Assembly (NCBI RefSeq): GCF_007065885.1 | Contig: NZ_CP041409.1 | Coordinates: forward strand, 248,001 to 312,000 | Direction of reading: 5' to 3' | Length of the DNA stretch: 64,000 bases | Source of the DNA: Altererythrobacter sp. TH136 | GTDB taxonomy: Bacteria; Pseudomonadota; Alphaproteobacteria; Sphingomonadales; Sphingomonadaceae | Shown here: positions 54,639 to 64,000 of the stretch, one piece after another | Numbering within the stretch: the stretch's first letter is position 1 | Layout: every line of letters begins with the position of its first letter | The notes under the pieces: generated by a model | What the model saw: the letters and a program-made list of their open reading frames with translations, nothing else | Told to the model about the DNA's origin: nothing | Database searches by the model: none | Translations under genes and position numbers: made by a program

Positions 54639-55355
54639 ATGCTGAACCGCCTGCTCGCTGCCGGAGCGCTGTGCGCGCTGGCGCTCGCCTCTGCCGCTTC
54701 CGCGCAAGACGAGGCTGCGGCACCAGTTGCCGCCACTGAAACGGTGGCTGCCGCGGCGGAGGCTCCGGCCGCGCCGCGGGTGTACGCTCCGGTCGATTTC
54801 AACATCGCCAACGATCCCGAGAACATCCTCCTGCTCGACCTGTCGAACGGGCAGCGCGTGGCCATTCGCCTGATGCCGAGCTGGGCGCCCAATCACGTGG
54901 AGCGGATCAAGACCCTGACGCGCGAGGGGTTCTACAACGGGGTGAAATTCCACCGCGTGATCGAAGGCTTCATGGCGCAGACCGGCGATCCCACCGGCAC
55001 CGGACGCGGCGGATCTTCGTTGCCCGACCTCAAGGCGGAGTTCAATCCGATGCCGCACCTGCGCGGGACCATCTCGATGGCCCACGCGGCGAGCGACGAT
55101 TCGGCAAACAGCCAGTTCTTCATCACGTTTTATCCGCGCTTCAGCCTCGACCGGAAATACACCAATTTCGGACGGGTCATCGCCGGGATGGATGCCGTCG
55201 ACGCGATCAACCGGGGCGAGCCGCCGGCTGAGCCTACCGTGGTGCTGCAAGCCTCCATCGCCGCGGACGGAAAGCCGCAGGCGGTGGCGCCGCCGGCGCC
55301 CGCGATCGAATCCCCGGTCAGTGTTGACGAGCTGAACGCGCCGCTGACGCAGTAA
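54639..55355 (+). CDS. Exported cyclophilin-type peptidyl-prolyl isomerase
   Basis: This 238-residue protein starts at ATG 54639 behind GGACGGGA. It has a signal peptide ending ASAASAQ, an Ala/Glu-rich spacer, and a cyclophilin domain (about residues 55-205) with [48 protein letters not shown] and [19 protein letters not shown]. The Ala/Pro-rich tail lacks a known domain. It should assist folding in the periplasm. A longer frame from 54573 would put a polar leader before the signal. Confidence 0.92.
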   Translation: MLNRLLAAGALCALALASAASAQDEAAAPVAATETVAAAAEAPAAPRVYAPVDFNIANDPENILLLDLSNGQRVAIRLMPSWAPNHVERIKTLTREGFYNGVKFHRVIEGFMAQTGDPTGTGRGGSSLPDLKAEFNPMPHLRGTISMAHAASDDSANSQFFITFYPRFSLDRKYTNFGRVIAGMDAVDAINRGEPPAEPTVVLQASIAADGKPQAVAPPAPAIESPVSVDELNAPLTQ

Positions 55356-55378
55356 GCGGGCGCGCAGGCGGGAATCCG

Positions 55379-56407
55379 ATGCGCGTAGACCTGTTCGATT
55401 TCGAATTGCCGCCCGAACTGATCGCGCTGCGGCCGGCCGCGCCGCGCGACGCGGCACGTCTGCTGGTGGTGCAGGGCGCAGAAGCGTTCGCCGACCGCAT
55501 TGTGCGCGATTTGCCGACGTTGCTCAATCCGGGCGATGTGCTGGTGTTCAACGACACCCGCGTGATCCCGGCGCAACTGGAAGGCCGCCGGGGCGAGGCG
55601 CGGATCGGCGCGACGCTGCACAAGCGGGTCGACCTCAGGCGGTGGCACGCGTTCGTGCGCAATGCCAAGCGCCTGCGTGAGGGCGACACGGTGGTGTTCG
55701 GCGCGGACGTCGCCGCCGTGGCCGAAGCCCGCCATCCCGATGGTTCCTGGACCCTGGCGTTTGCCGGCGACGAGCCGGTCGAGGTCCTGCTTGAGCGGGC
55801 GGGCCGGATGCCGCTGCCGCCCTACATCGCCGGCAAGCGCCCGACGGACGAACGCGACAGAAGCGACTACCAGACGATGTTCGCCGCGCGCGACGGGGCG
55901 GTGGCGGCGCCGACCGCCGCGCTCCACTTCACGCCGGAACTGATAGCCGCGCTGGAGGCGGCTGGCGTGGCGCGCGAAATCCTCACGCTGCATGTCGGCG
56001 CGGGCACATTCCTCCCGGTCAAGGCCGACGACACCGATGACCACGCCATGCACGCGGAGTGGGGCCGGATCGATGCGCCGACCGCGGCGCGCCTGAACGC
56101 CGCGCGAGAGGCGGGGGGCAGGGTGATTGCGGTCGGCACCACATCGCTTCGCCTGCTCGAAAGTGCCACCGGCCAGGACGGCATCATCCGCGATTTTGCG
56201 GGCGACACCTCCATCTTCATCACCCCCGGCTATCGATTCAGAGCCGTGGATGGGCTGATGACCAACTTCCACCTGCCGAAATCGACCCTGTTCATGCTTG
56301 TATCGGCGCTGATGGGCCGCGAGCGGATGCAGGCGGTCTATGCCCGCGCGATCGAGAGCGGATATCGCTTTTACAGCTATGGGGATTCGTCGCTGCTGCT
56401 CCCCTGA
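55379..56407 (+). CDS. queA: S-adenosylmethionine:tRNA ribosyltransferase-isomerase
   Basis: QueA transfers the ribosyl part of SAM to preQ1 in tRNA to form epoxyqueuosine. The 342-residue protein shows [90 protein letters not shown] and [22 protein letters not shown]. The enzyme that inserts the queuine/preQ1 base, tgt, lies 5 kb away in the same window. Confidence 0.95.
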   Translation: MRVDLFDFELPPELIALRPAAPRDAARLLVVQGAEAFADRIVRDLPTLLNPGDVLVFNDTRVIPAQLEGRRGEARIGATLHKRVDLRRWHAFVRNAKRLREGDTVVFGADVAAVAEARHPDGSWTLAFAGDEPVEVLLERAGRMPLPPYIAGKRPTDERDRSDYQTMFAARDGAVAAPTAALHFTPELIAALEAAGVAREILTLHVGAGTFLPVKADDTDDHAMHAEWGRIDAPTAARLNAAREAGGRVIAVGTTSLRLLESATGQDGIIRDFAGDTSIFITPGYRFRAVDGLMTNFHLPKSTLFMLVSALMGRERMQAVYARAIESGYRFYSYGDSSLLLP

Positions 56408-56424
56408 TTCCGCGGGGGATGCCG

Positions 56425-56820
56425 CTACTCGGTCGTCTTGCCGTCGAAATGCTCGTGGGCCGACTTCGCCTCGTCCGGGGTCCGGTGAACGGTGCCGTCG
56501 ATATGTTCGGGCGGGCCGTAGATCGTGTACATCTTGAGCGGCTCGCTGCCGGTGCAGCGCACGTTGTGCCGCGCGCCCTGCGGCACGATCACCGCATCGT
56601 CGGCTTTGACGCGGTAGGTGGTGTCATCGACCATCACCTCTCCCTCGCCGGCTTCGAAGCGGAAGAACTGGTCGCGGTCCTCGTGCACTTCGGCGCCGAT
56701 TTCCTCGCCCGGCGGGATGCTCATCAGCACCAGCTGAATATTGTGCCCCGTGTACAGGACGCGGCGGAAGTCCGTGTTGCCCTCGGTCGCGCTCTCGATG
56801 TCGCCGTGATAGCCCTTCAT
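56425..56820 (-). CDS. Cupin domain protein
   Basis: This 131-residue single-domain cupin shows NIQLVLMSIPPGEEIGAEVHEDRDQFFRFEAGEGEVMVDD (first motif, with His and Glu ligands) and DDAVIVPQGARHNVRCTGSEPLKMYTIYGPPEH (second motif). The metal-binding residues appear intact. The function is unknown. It lies between queA and the TetR gene on the minus strand, so it may be in the TetR transcription unit. Confidence 0.8.
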   Translation of the reverse strand: MKGYHGDIESATEGNTDFRRVLYTGHNIQLVLMSIPPGEEIGAEVHEDRDQFFRFEAGEGEVMVDDTTYRVKADDAVIVPQGARHNVRCTGSEPLKMYTIYGPPEHIDGTVHRTPDEAKSAHEHFDGKTTE

Positions 56821-56847
56821 TCGCTGCTCCTTGGATATCTGGTGAAC

Positions 56848-57429
56848 TTACGCCCGGTCAAACGCGCCGTTCCCCAGATCCAGGAAGGATCCGGGGCAGA
56901 TCAATTGCTCGATCAGCGCATCATCCGCGGGCAGCCGCTTGTCGAGCATCAGCATGGCAATTCCGTGACCCAGCGACCACGCCTGCAGGGCGAGCCGGCC
57001 TGCCGCGGGGCCATCGCCGCCGCACAGTTCGGCCGTGGTCTCGTGCAACAGCGCGGACGCGGGGTCGGACTTGTCACCCGCCGGTTCACCATGGGCAAAC
57101 ACCAGCCGGAACAGCGCGGGGTGGGCCAAGGCAAACCGCACGTAAGCGCGGCCGATCTCCACGAAACCCGCTGGACCGCCGCCCGCCGCATCGTGCGCGC
57201 TGCGCTGCGCGGCACCCAGCAGCGCCAATCCCTCGCGCGCCAGAGCGGCCAGCAGCGCGTCCTTGTTGGGGAAGTGCCGGTAAACCGCCGTTGGCGAAAC
57301 CCCCACTGTGCGCGCCAGTTCGCGCAGCGACAGATCGAGCCCGTCCGGCCCCTCGAGCGACTTCATCCCCGCAGCGATCAGCGCATCGCGCAGGGAGCCG
57401 TGATGATAAGTCGATTCTGATGTTGACAC
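56848..57429 (-). CDS. TetR-family transcriptional regulator
   Basis: This 193-residue repressor starts at GTG 57429. The DNA-binding part is TYHHGSLRDALIAAGMKSLEG...LSLRELARTVGVSPTAVYRHFPNKDALLAALA (residues 7-65). The C-terminal ligand domain resembles the TetR WHG group. The start codon itself lies in one of two palindromic operators, so the protein probably represses itself and the divergent carotenoid oxygenase. Confidence 0.88.
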   Translation of the reverse strand: MSTSESTYHHGSLRDALIAAGMKSLEGPDGLDLSLRELARTVGVSPTAVYRHFPNKDALLAALAREGLALLGAAQRSAHDAAGGGPAGFVEIGRAYVRFALAHPALFRLVFAHGEPAGDKSDPASALLHETTAELCGGDGPAAGRLALQAWSLGHGIAMLMLDKRLPADDALIEQLICPGSFLDLGNGAFDRA

Positions 57430-57436
57430 TGTTTAC
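57422..57436. promoter_or_regulatory. TetR operator 1, overlapping the tetR start
   Basis: GTTGACACTGTTTAC fits the dyad GTNNACA-N-TGTNNAC centred at 57429. It contains the GTG start codon of the TetR gene, consistent with autorepression. Confidence 0.6.
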
Positions 57437-57447
57437 ATAGCCGCTAA

Positions 57448-57462
57448 GTTGACGCTGTTCAC
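57448..57462. promoter_or_regulatory. TetR operator 2, on the carotenoid oxygenase side
   Basis: GTTGACGCTGTTCAC repeats the first operator with one half-site change (ACG for ACA), centred at 57455, 26 bp away. It lies 25 bp before the oxygenase ATG. Confidence 0.55.
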
Positions 57463-57487
57463 ATCGAGCTAGGCCTAGGAGTCGACA

Positions 57488-58912
57488 ATGGCAAGCGTGC
57501 TGGAGAAAACCATTCGCGGGGCAGTGACCGCAGGCGTGACCAGTCTCGCTGGGCTCAATCGCAAGCGGCTGAGCGATGACAGCCCATTCCTGAGCGGCCT
57601 GCACACGCCGATGGCGGACGAGCTGACGCTGACGGATCTGGCGGTAAGCGGACACATTCCGCCGGAACTCGACGGCCGCTATGTCCGCATCGGACCCAAT
57701 CCGCATTTCGCCGATGGCAAGGGGCACCACTGGTTCACGGGCGACGGCATGGTCCACGGGATCAAGCTGAAGGATGGCCGGGCCGAGTGGTACCGCAACC
57801 GCTACATCCGCTCGAACGCGTTGGAGGAAGCGGGCGGTCCGTCCGCCGCGCCGGGCCCGCGGCGCGGAATGAGCGACACCGTCAATACCAACGTGATTCA
57901 AGTCGCCAGCAAGACACTGGCGCTGGTGGAGGCAGGATCGTATCCCGCCGAGCTGAGCGACGGACTCGAAACGCTTGCGTACAGCGACTTCGGCGGCGGG
58001 CTCGCCGGTTCGTTTACTGCGCACCCGCATCACGATCCGGTCACAGGCGAGTTTCATGCGATCTGTTACGACGCGGCGGCGCCCAACCGGGTCACCCACG
58101 TTGCTCTCGATGCCCAAGGCACGGTTCTGCGCGAAATGCCCATCGCGGTCCGCAACGGCCCCTCGATCCACGATTGCGCGCTGACCTCGCATTATGTGGT
58201 AATCTTCGACCTGCCCGTGACGTTCTCGATGAAAGCGCTGCTGAGCGGGCACAAGTTCCCCTACCGCTGGAACCGTGAGCACCGCGCGCGCGTCGGCCTG
58301 GTGCGCCGCGATGGCGGCCCGACCAGCGTGACCTGGCACGATGTCGATCCCGCTTACGTCTTTCACGTCGCCAACAGTTATGAAGACGAGCAGGGCCGAG
58401 TGGTGATCGACGCCTGCGCTTACGACACGATGTTCGATGGCGACGGCGGCGGTCCAGCGGGACGCAACCTGGGGCTGGAGCGCTGGACCGTCGATCCGTC
58501 GGGCGGCGCCGTGACGCGGGTTACCCTGGATGCGACCCCGCAAGAGTTCCCGCGACCGGACGAACGGTATTTCGCGCAGCCGTACCGTTATGCTTGGGCG
58601 ACCGGCCTGCCGGAGAAGGAAAGTGCGGACTTTGTCGGTCCGGCACCGCTGATCCGGCACGATCTGGAGGCAGGGACGCAGATCGAGCGCCAATTCGGAC
58701 CGCACGCGGTGCTGGGCGAGTTCGTGTTCGTCCCCCGGCACGCCGACGCGCCGGAGGGTGACGGATGGGTGATGGGCTACATCATCGACCGGGATAGAGA
58801 GACCACCGACCTTGCGATCCTCGACGCTGCAACCTTGGAGGACGTCGCGCGGATCCATGTACCGCACATCATTCCGCCGGGGTTCCACGGGAATTGGCTG
58901 CCGGCAGCGTAG
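57488..58912 (+). CDS. Carotenoid cleavage / lignostilbene oxygenase family protein
   Basis: This 474-residue non-haem iron enzyme starts at ATG 57488 behind AGGAG. The four iron-binding histidines fit [49 protein letters not shown] and PPGFHGNW. Relatives cleave double bonds of carotenoids, apocarotenoids or stilbenes; the substrate is not clear. It is controlled by the divergent TetR gene and followed closely by an ABC exporter. Confidence 0.9.
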   Translation: MASVLEKTIRGAVTAGVTSLAGLNRKRLSDDSPFLSGLHTPMADELTLTDLAVSGHIPPELDGRYVRIGPNPHFADGKGHHWFTGDGMVHGIKLKDGRAEWYRNRYIRSNALEEAGGPSAAPGPRRGMSDTVNTNVIQVASKTLALVEAGSYPAELSDGLETLAYSDFGGGLAGSFTAHPHHDPVTGEFHAICYDAAAPNRVTHVALDAQGTVLREMPIAVRNGPSIHDCALTSHYVVIFDLPVTFSMKALLSGHKFPYRWNREHRARVGLVRRDGGPTSVTWHDVDPAYVFHVANSYEDEQGRVVIDACAYDTMFDGDGGGPAGRNLGLERWTVDPSGGAVTRVTLDATPQEFPRPDERYFAQPYRYAWATGLPEKESADFVGPAPLIRHDLEAGTQIERQFGPHAVLGEFVFVPRHADAPEGDGWVMGYIIDRDRETTDLAILDAATLEDVARIHVPHIIPPGFHGNWLPAA

Positions 58913-58955
58913 ACTGGTTGCGCCCGGCGCGGCGGGCGGCAATGGTCGGTGGCGA

Positions 58956-59887
<932 letters not shown>

Positions 59888-59891
<4 letters not shown>

Positions 59892-60652
59892 TCAACTGGC
59901 GCTCCACTTATGCGATCTATCGCAACGAACTGATGCGATTCATGCGTACCGTGTTCGGTTCGCTGGTTTCCCCGGTGCTCACCACCAGCCTCTATTTCAT
60001 CGTCTTCGGCGCGGCGATCGGCGGGCAGATGAACGATGTCGGCGGGGTCGACTACGGCGCCTTCATTGTGCCCGGCCTGCTAATGCTGACGCTGCTGTCC
60101 GAAAGCACCAGCAACGCGAGCTTCGGGATTTACATGCCCCGCTTCACCGGGGCGATCTACGAGCTGCTTTCGGCCCCGGTGGGCGTGGCCGAGACGTTGC
60201 TGGGATTTGTCGGCGCGGCCGCGACCAAAAGCTTGATCCTGGCTGCCGTGATCCTGCTGACGGCGACGCTGTTCGTCGACTACACGATCGCGCATCCATT
60301 CTTCGCGCTGCTGTTCATCCTGCTGGTTTCGGCCAGCTTCTCCTTGCTGGGATTCATCCTGGGCGTGTGGGCGGAAGGGTTCGAGAAGCTGCAGATGGTG
60401 CCGCTGCTTATCCTAACGCCGCTGACGTTCCTGGGCGGCACGTTCTATTCGATCGACATGTTGGCCGAGCCGTGGCGCACGATCGCGCTGGGCAATCCCA
60501 TCGTCTATCTGGTGAACGGTCTGCGGTGGACGTTCTATGGCAAGGCGGATGTAAGCATCGGCGTATCGCTCGGGCTGACGCTGGCATTCCTGGCGATCTG
60601 CATCACGATCATCGCGTGGATCTTCCGCTCTGGCTGGCGGCTCAGGAGTTGA
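59888..60652 (+). CDS. ABC-2 type exporter permease
   Basis: This 254-residue inner-membrane protein has six transmembrane helices, beginning TVFGSLVSPVLTTSLYFIVFGAAIGG. It includes PGLLMLTLLSESTSNASFGIYMPRFTGAIYELLSAPVG and LTPLTFLGGTFYSIDMLAEPWRTIALGNPIVYLVNGLRW, as in YadH-type permeases. It pairs with the preceding ATPase. Confidence 0.9.
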
Positions 60653-60815
60653 CGAAGTCGGCGCTTTCCAGCCGGGTGTCCTTGTAGGCGACGAAACGGC
60701 GGGTCATCCGTTCGAAGAACCCGGCGCCGATGCGTTCCGCAAAACGCTGTGCCTGCTCGATGTCGGAGTACCACTTGCCGGTGCGTGTCGGGGTGACGAA
60801 GCGATATTTGGTCAT
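60642..60815 (-). CDS. Small protein (57 aa) of unknown function
   Basis: This short ORF runs from ATG 60815 to a stop at 60642, overlapping the permease stop by 11 bp. The product MTKYRFVTPTRTGKWYSDIE continues with AQRFAERIGAGFFERMTRRFVAYKDTRLE and is rich in basic and aromatic residues, compatible with a small folded protein. I recognise no family. No neighbouring gene shares its direction. Confidence 0.5.
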   Translation of the reverse strand: MTKYRFVTPTRTGKWYSDIEQAQRFAERIGAGFFERMTRRFVAYKDTRLESADFVNS

Positions 60816-60926
60816 TGTACCGGGATAATGATGGTGGCCCGACGCGGTTCCAATGTTGCGCTTGGTTAGCATAACCTGCCGCTCCACGGGCTGGCGGCTT
60901 CTTGGATGAGAGGCTAGGCGCACGTC

Positions 60927-62057
60927 ATGACGCCCCGTTTCGAGTTCACGATCGACGCCACCGATGGCGCCGCGCGTACCGGTGTGATCGCCATGCGCCG
61001 CGGCGAAATTCGCACACCTGCCTTCATGCCGGTGGGTACCGCTGCCACGGTGAAGGCGATGAAGCCGGACAGCGTCCGCGCCACCGGTGCCGACATCCTG
61101 CTCGGCAATACCTATCACCTGATGCTGCGGCCGGGCGCGGAGCGGGTCGCGCGGCTGGGCGGCCTTCATCGGTTCATGAACTGGCCGCGCCCGATCCTGA
61201 CGGATAGCGGCGGCTATCAGGTCATGAGCCTTGCGAGCCTGCGCAAGCTGACCGAGGAGGGCGTGTCGTTCTCCAGCCATATCGACGGGTCCAAGCACCT
61301 GCTGACGCCCGAACGATCGATGGAGATCCAGCGCCTGCTGGGTAGCGACATCGTCATGGCATTCGACGAATGCCCGCGCACCGACCGTCCGTTCGCCGAG
61401 ATCGAGGCGAGCATGGAGATGTCGATGCGCTGGGCCCGGCGGAGCCGCGACGCCTTCGATGCAGGGGGCGAGCACGCGGACAACGCGGCGCTGTTCGGCA
61501 TCCAGCAGGGGGCGCTCGACGAGGGGCTTCGCGCTCGGTCAGCCGGTGCGCTGCGCGAGATCGGCTTCGATGGCTACGCCATCGGCGGGCTGGCCGTGGG
61601 CGAGGGGCAGGAGGCGATGTTCGCCACCCTCGATTTCGCGCCCGGGCAGTTGCCGCATGATGCGCCGCGTTACCTGATGGGGGTTGGCAAGCCCGACGAT
61701 CTGGTGGGCGCGGTGCTGCGCGGCGTGGACATGTTCGATTGCGTCCTGCCAACCCGATCGGGCCGCAATGGGCAGGCATTCACCTGGGCCGGCCCGGTCA
61801 ACCTGCGCAACGCGCGTCATGCCGAGGATGCCGGGCCGCTCGACCCGCGCTGCTCGTGCGAGGTGTGCGGCCATTACAGCCGCGCCTATCTTCATCACCT
61901 GATCAAGGCTGGCGAGATGCTGGGCGCGATGCTGCTGACGGAGCACAACCTGTCGTTCTACCAGCAGCTGATGCAAGCCATGCGAAGCGCGATCGCCGAG
62001 GGGCGGATGACCGCTTTCGCCAGCGCCTTTCTCGCTGAGTACGGCGCAAAGGGATGA
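60927..62057 (+). CDS. tgt: Queuine tRNA-ribosyltransferase
   Basis: Tgt exchanges the wobble guanine of QUN-decoding tRNAs for preQ1. The 376-residue protein shows [44 protein letters not shown] (catalytic Asp region), [49 protein letters not shown] and the zinc site [17 protein letters not shown] (CxCxxC then His). It overlaps the following dehydrogenase gene by 4 bp. Confidence 0.96.
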   Translation: MTPRFEFTIDATDGAARTGVIAMRRGEIRTPAFMPVGTAATVKAMKPDSVRATGADILLGNTYHLMLRPGAERVARLGGLHRFMNWPRPILTDSGGYQVMSLASLRKLTEEGVSFSSHIDGSKHLLTPERSMEIQRLLGSDIVMAFDECPRTDRPFAEIEASMEMSMRWARRSRDAFDAGGEHADNAALFGIQQGALDEGLRARSAGALREIGFDGYAIGGLAVGEGQEAMFATLDFAPGQLPHDAPRYLMGVGKPDDLVGAVLRGVDMFDCVLPTRSGRNGQAFTWAGPVNLRNARHAEDAGPLDPRCSCEVCGHYSRAYLHHLIKAGEMLGAMLLTEHNLSFYQQLMQAMRSAIAEGRMTAFASAFLAEYGAKG

Positions 62058-62740
62058 CGTGGTCTCGCGCCGTGGTGATAGGCGCGAGCGGAGGTATCGG
62101 CAGCGCGCTGGCAGCCGAATTGGACAAGCGTGGTTGCACGGTCGTGGGCCTGTCGCGCAGTGGCCCGGAAGACAGGCACATCGATATCGAAGACGAGCCG
62201 TCGATCGCGCGGGCGGCTGAGCGGGTTGCAGCGGGCGGGGTGGCCGACTTGGTGATTGTCGCCAGCGGTGCGCTCTCGCTCGGCGGCAAGAGGCCGGAGA
62301 AAAGCTGGACTGCGCTTGATGCCGACTACCTTGCGCGGCTGTTTGCGGTGAACGCCACCGGGCCCGCGCTGGTCGCCAAGCATTTTCTGCCGCTGTTGCC
62401 CCGCTATGGCCGCAGCGCGTTCGCGGCTCTCGGTGCCCGCGTCGGCAGTATCGGCGATAACCGGCTGGGGGGGTGGTACGGCTACCGCGCGTCGAAGGCC
62501 GCGTTGGTGCAGCTCGTCCGCACGCTGGCGGTGGAACTTGCCCGCAGCAGGCCCGAGGCGCTGTGCGTCACTCTCCATCCCGGGACTGTCGCCACCTCCT
62601 TGAGCGAAAGGTTTGCCGCCGGTCGGGAGACCTTTTCCCCTGAAGAGGCCGCGCATCATCTGCTCGCCGTCCTCGACCGCCTCACCCCCGCCAGCAGCGG
62701 CCGTCATTTCGCGTGGGATGGGGCGGAGATCGCACCCTAA
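62054..62740 (+). CDS. Short-chain dehydrogenase/reductase
   Basis: This 228-residue Rossmann protein shows the cofactor site [20 protein letters not shown] and the catalytic YxxxK in [12 protein letters not shown] (about residues 140-151). The NAG-type motif is diverged. It resembles the C-factor-like reductases. The substrate is unknown. It overlaps tgt by 4 bp and is followed by a terminator. Confidence 0.85.
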   Translation: MTWSRAVVIGASGGIGSALAAELDKRGCTVVGLSRSGPEDRHIDIEDEPSIARAAERVAAGGVADLVIVASGALSLGGKRPEKSWTALDADYLARLFAVNATGPALVAKHFLPLLPRYGRSAFAALGARVGSIGDNRLGGWYGYRASKAALVQLVRTLAVELARSRPEALCVTLHPGTVATSLSERFAAGRETFSPEEAAHHLLAVLDRLTPASSGRHFAWDGAEIAP

Positions 62741-62747
62741 CATGCAA

Positions 62748-62775
62748 AAAGGGCGGCCCCGCGGGACCGCCCTTT
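62748..62775 (+). terminator. Bidirectional hairpin terminator between the dehydrogenase gene and rpsD
   Basis: AAAGGGCGG at 62748-62756 pairs with CCGCCCTTT at 62767-62775, extended by CCC/GGG in the loop, with A- and T-rich flanks. It lies between the convergent stop codons of the short-chain dehydrogenase and rpsD. Confidence 0.85.
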
Positions 62776-62799
62776 CAAATCATTCCGAATGATTGGCGA

Positions 62800-63414
62800 T
62801 CAGCGCGAGTAGAACTCGACCACCAGGTTCGGTTCCATCGTCACCGGGTAAGGCACTTCGTCCAGCGTGGGCACGCGGGTGAAGGTGATCTTGTCGGTGC
62901 CATCGGGGCTGACGTAATCGGGGATGTCACGCTCGGGCAGGCTCTGCGCCTCGATAACCAGAGCCATCTCCTTGGCCTTGTCGCCCAGGCTGATGACGTC
63001 GCCCGCGGCGATGCGGCGGCTGGCGATGTTGCACTTCACGCCGTTGACGCGGATGTGGCCGTGGCTGACGATCTGGCGCGCGGCGAAGATCGTCGGCGCG
63101 AACTTCGCGCGGTACACCACCATGTCCAGCCGGCGCTCGAGCAAGCCGATCAGGTTCTGGCCGGTGTCGCCCTTCATGCGGCTGGCTTCGGCGTAAGTCG
63201 ACTTGAACTGTTTCTCGGTCACGTCGCCATAGTAGCCCTTGAGCTTCTGCTTGGCGCGCAGCTGGAGGCCGAAATCGCTGGTCTTGCCCTTGCGGCGCTG
63301 ACCATGCTGGCCGGGGCCATACGAGCGGCGATTGACGGGAGAACTGGGACGGCCCCAGATGTTCTCGCCCATCCGGCGGTCGAGTTTGTGCTTGGCGCTC
63401 TTGCGCTTCGACAT
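62800..63414 (-). CDS. rpsD: 30S ribosomal protein S4
   Basis: S4 starts small-subunit assembly and can repress its own operon. The 204-residue protein has the typical [40 protein letters not shown] start, [19 protein letters not shown] and the S4 RNA-binding domain [34 protein letters not shown]. An AAGGAA site precedes the ATG. Confidence 0.97.
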   Translation of the reverse strand: MSKRKSAKHKLDRRMGENIWGRPSSPVNRRSYGPGQHGQRRKGKTSDFGLQLRAKQKLKGYYGDVTEKQFKSTYAEASRMKGDTGQNLIGLLERRLDMVVYRAKFAPTIFAARQIVSHGHIRVNGVKCNIASRRIAAGDVISLGDKAKEMALVIEAQSLPERDIPDYVSPDGTDKITFTRVPTLDEVPYPVTMEPNLVVEFYSR

Positions 63415-63540
63415 GGTGTCGTTCCTTCAATTTGCAGGTCCGCCCAAACGGCGGCCGTTTAACCCGGCATCGCCCGGCGGACCGAATATGTCCGCCGCGA
63501 TCTCCGCTTCACCGGGATACGGGATCAAATGCGAAGCGCG

Positions 63541-63568
63541 CCCCTAGCAGGAACCGCGCCAAGGTCAA
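63541..63568 (-). promoter_or_regulatory. Promoter of rpsD
   Basis: On the minus strand TTGACC (63568-63563) and TAGGGG (63546-63541) have a 16-bp spacer, leaving a leader of about 120 nt before rpsD that could hold an S4 feedback site. Confidence 0.5.
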
Positions 63569-63614
63569 GGTCGCGCTCTCGACAAACGCGCGCCGAACGG
63601 CCAACGCGCGCGCC

Positions 63615-63923
63615 ATGACCGAAATCGTTTCACCTGACGATTGCCAGACCATGCGCGAAGTTCGCGCGGGCGTGGACCAGACCGACCGCGAGCTGATCGA
63701 TTTGCTGGAGCGCCGCTTTGGCTACATGCGCGCCGCGGCTCGAATCAAGCAGGACCGGGCGTCAGTCCGCGACGAAGGGCGGAAGGCTGCGGTGATCGCC
63801 GCTGCGGCCGACCGGGCGGCTGCGGCCGGCCTTCCGCGCGACAGGATCGCGGAACTGTGGGACCAATTGGTCGAGGCATCGATCGCCTACGAACTGATCG
63901 AGTGGGACCGTCTGCGCGGTTAG
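63615..63923 (+). CDS. Chorismate mutase (AroQ class)
   Basis: This 102-residue protein converts chorismate to prephenate for phenylalanine and tyrosine. It shows REVRAGVDQTDRELIDLLERRFGYMRAAARIKQDRASVRDEGRKAAVIAAA (helix 1 with Arg and Lys of the active site) and GLPRDRIAELWDQLVEASIAYELIEWD. The fold is monofunctional and PchB-like. It starts at ATG 63615 because upstream frame sequence covers the rpsD promoter. It overlaps the convergent gene by 4 bp. Confidence 0.85.
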   Translation: MTEIVSPDDCQTMREVRAGVDQTDRELIDLLERRFGYMRAAARIKQDRASVRDEGRKAAVIAAAADRAAAAGLPRDRIAELWDQLVEASIAYELIEWDRLRG

Positions 63924-64000
63924 TACCGATCGGGCTTGGCCAGGTGGCTGAGCACCCCGCGGACGGTGCGGACCTCCAAGTGATTCCACGCGGGCTTGGT
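63920..64000 (-). CDS. 3' end of a probable RNA methyltransferase (TrmJ/SpoU-like)
   Basis: The last 26 residues, ending VRTVRGVLSHLAKPDRY before TAA 63920, resemble the C-terminal tail of TrmJ-type tRNA methyltransferases. The evidence is thin because the window ends here. The neighbouring chorismate mutase gene overlaps by 4 bp. Confidence 0.4.
   Translation of the reverse strand, partial: TKPAWNHLEVRTVRGVLSHLAKPDRY

Overview
The window is GC-rich, densely coded chromosomal DNA that looks like a sphingomonad alphaproteobacterium (Sphingomonadales, possibly Erythrobacteraceae). Four things suggest this. It carries PrsK/PrsR and a TIGR03013-type glycosyltransferase of the XrtA/PEP-CTERM system. 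It has direct-repeat GAAC-N7-GAAC (GTTC-N7-GTTC) SOS boxes typical of alphaproteobacterial LexA. It has an imuA-imuB-dnaE2 mutagenesis cassette. It also has families common in sphingomonads, such as DUF6481, Coq4-like proteins and a ScfR/RamB-type acyl-CoA regulator beside isocitrate lyase. Nearly all genes are ordinary chromosomal genes. I see no insertion sequence, prophage, CRISPR array or rRNA.

Layout. 1-2.0 kb: a truncated SLC13-type permease and two unrecognised proteins. 2.0-5.4 kb: isocitrate lyase (aceA) with a small downstream ORF, divergent from a ScfR/RamB-like regulator; the intergenic region holds two palindromes. 5.4-12.2 kb: the exopolysaccharide (XrtA-type) block of sugar transferase, PrsK kinase, PrsR enhancer-binding regulator and a TPR lipoprotein. 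12.2-17.4 kb: an SBF-like transporter, a DUF475 membrane protein, panB, an amino-acid permease with a strong terminator, and a flavin-binding protein. 17.4-26.8 kb: an SOS/DNA-damage island of two LexA-box transcription units, imuA-imuB and radical-SAM-udgX-dnaE2, with a DUF72 gene on the other strand between them. 26.9-34.2 kb: a secreted protein, an extensin-like protein, and the Pho regulon phoR-pstC-pstA-pstB-phoU-phoB, which has no pstS but has a three-unit Pho-box-like repeat before pstC. 34.3-34.5 kb: two tRNA-Glu genes differing by one base.

34.6-40.4 kb: recJ, a flavodoxin-like protein, a nitronate monooxygenase-like enzyme, a lipoprotein, an amidohydrolase and DUF6481. 40.5-46.8 kb: the branched-chain amino-acid genes ilvB-ilvN-ilvC, a YceI protein fused to an I78-like inhibitor domain, and leuA. 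A leucine-rich leader peptide and competing hairpins lie before leuA. 46.8-56.4 kb: housekeeping genes miaA, serB, coq4, purL, xseB, ispA, coaD, an exported peptidyl-prolyl isomerase and queA, with one low-GC lipoprotein gene between ispA and coaD. 56.4-60.8 kb: a cupin, a TetR regulator with two operators, a carotenoid cleavage oxygenase, and an ABC-2 exporter. 60.9-64 kb: tgt, a short-chain dehydrogenase, rpsD, chorismate mutase and the 3' end of a probable RNA methyltransferase.

The most interesting unit is the SOS island. Both LexA boxes sit exactly 2 bp before an ATG, which implies leaderless SOS transcripts. The second one co-expresses a radical-SAM protein and a UdgX uracil-DNA crosslinking protein with the error-prone polymerase DnaE2.
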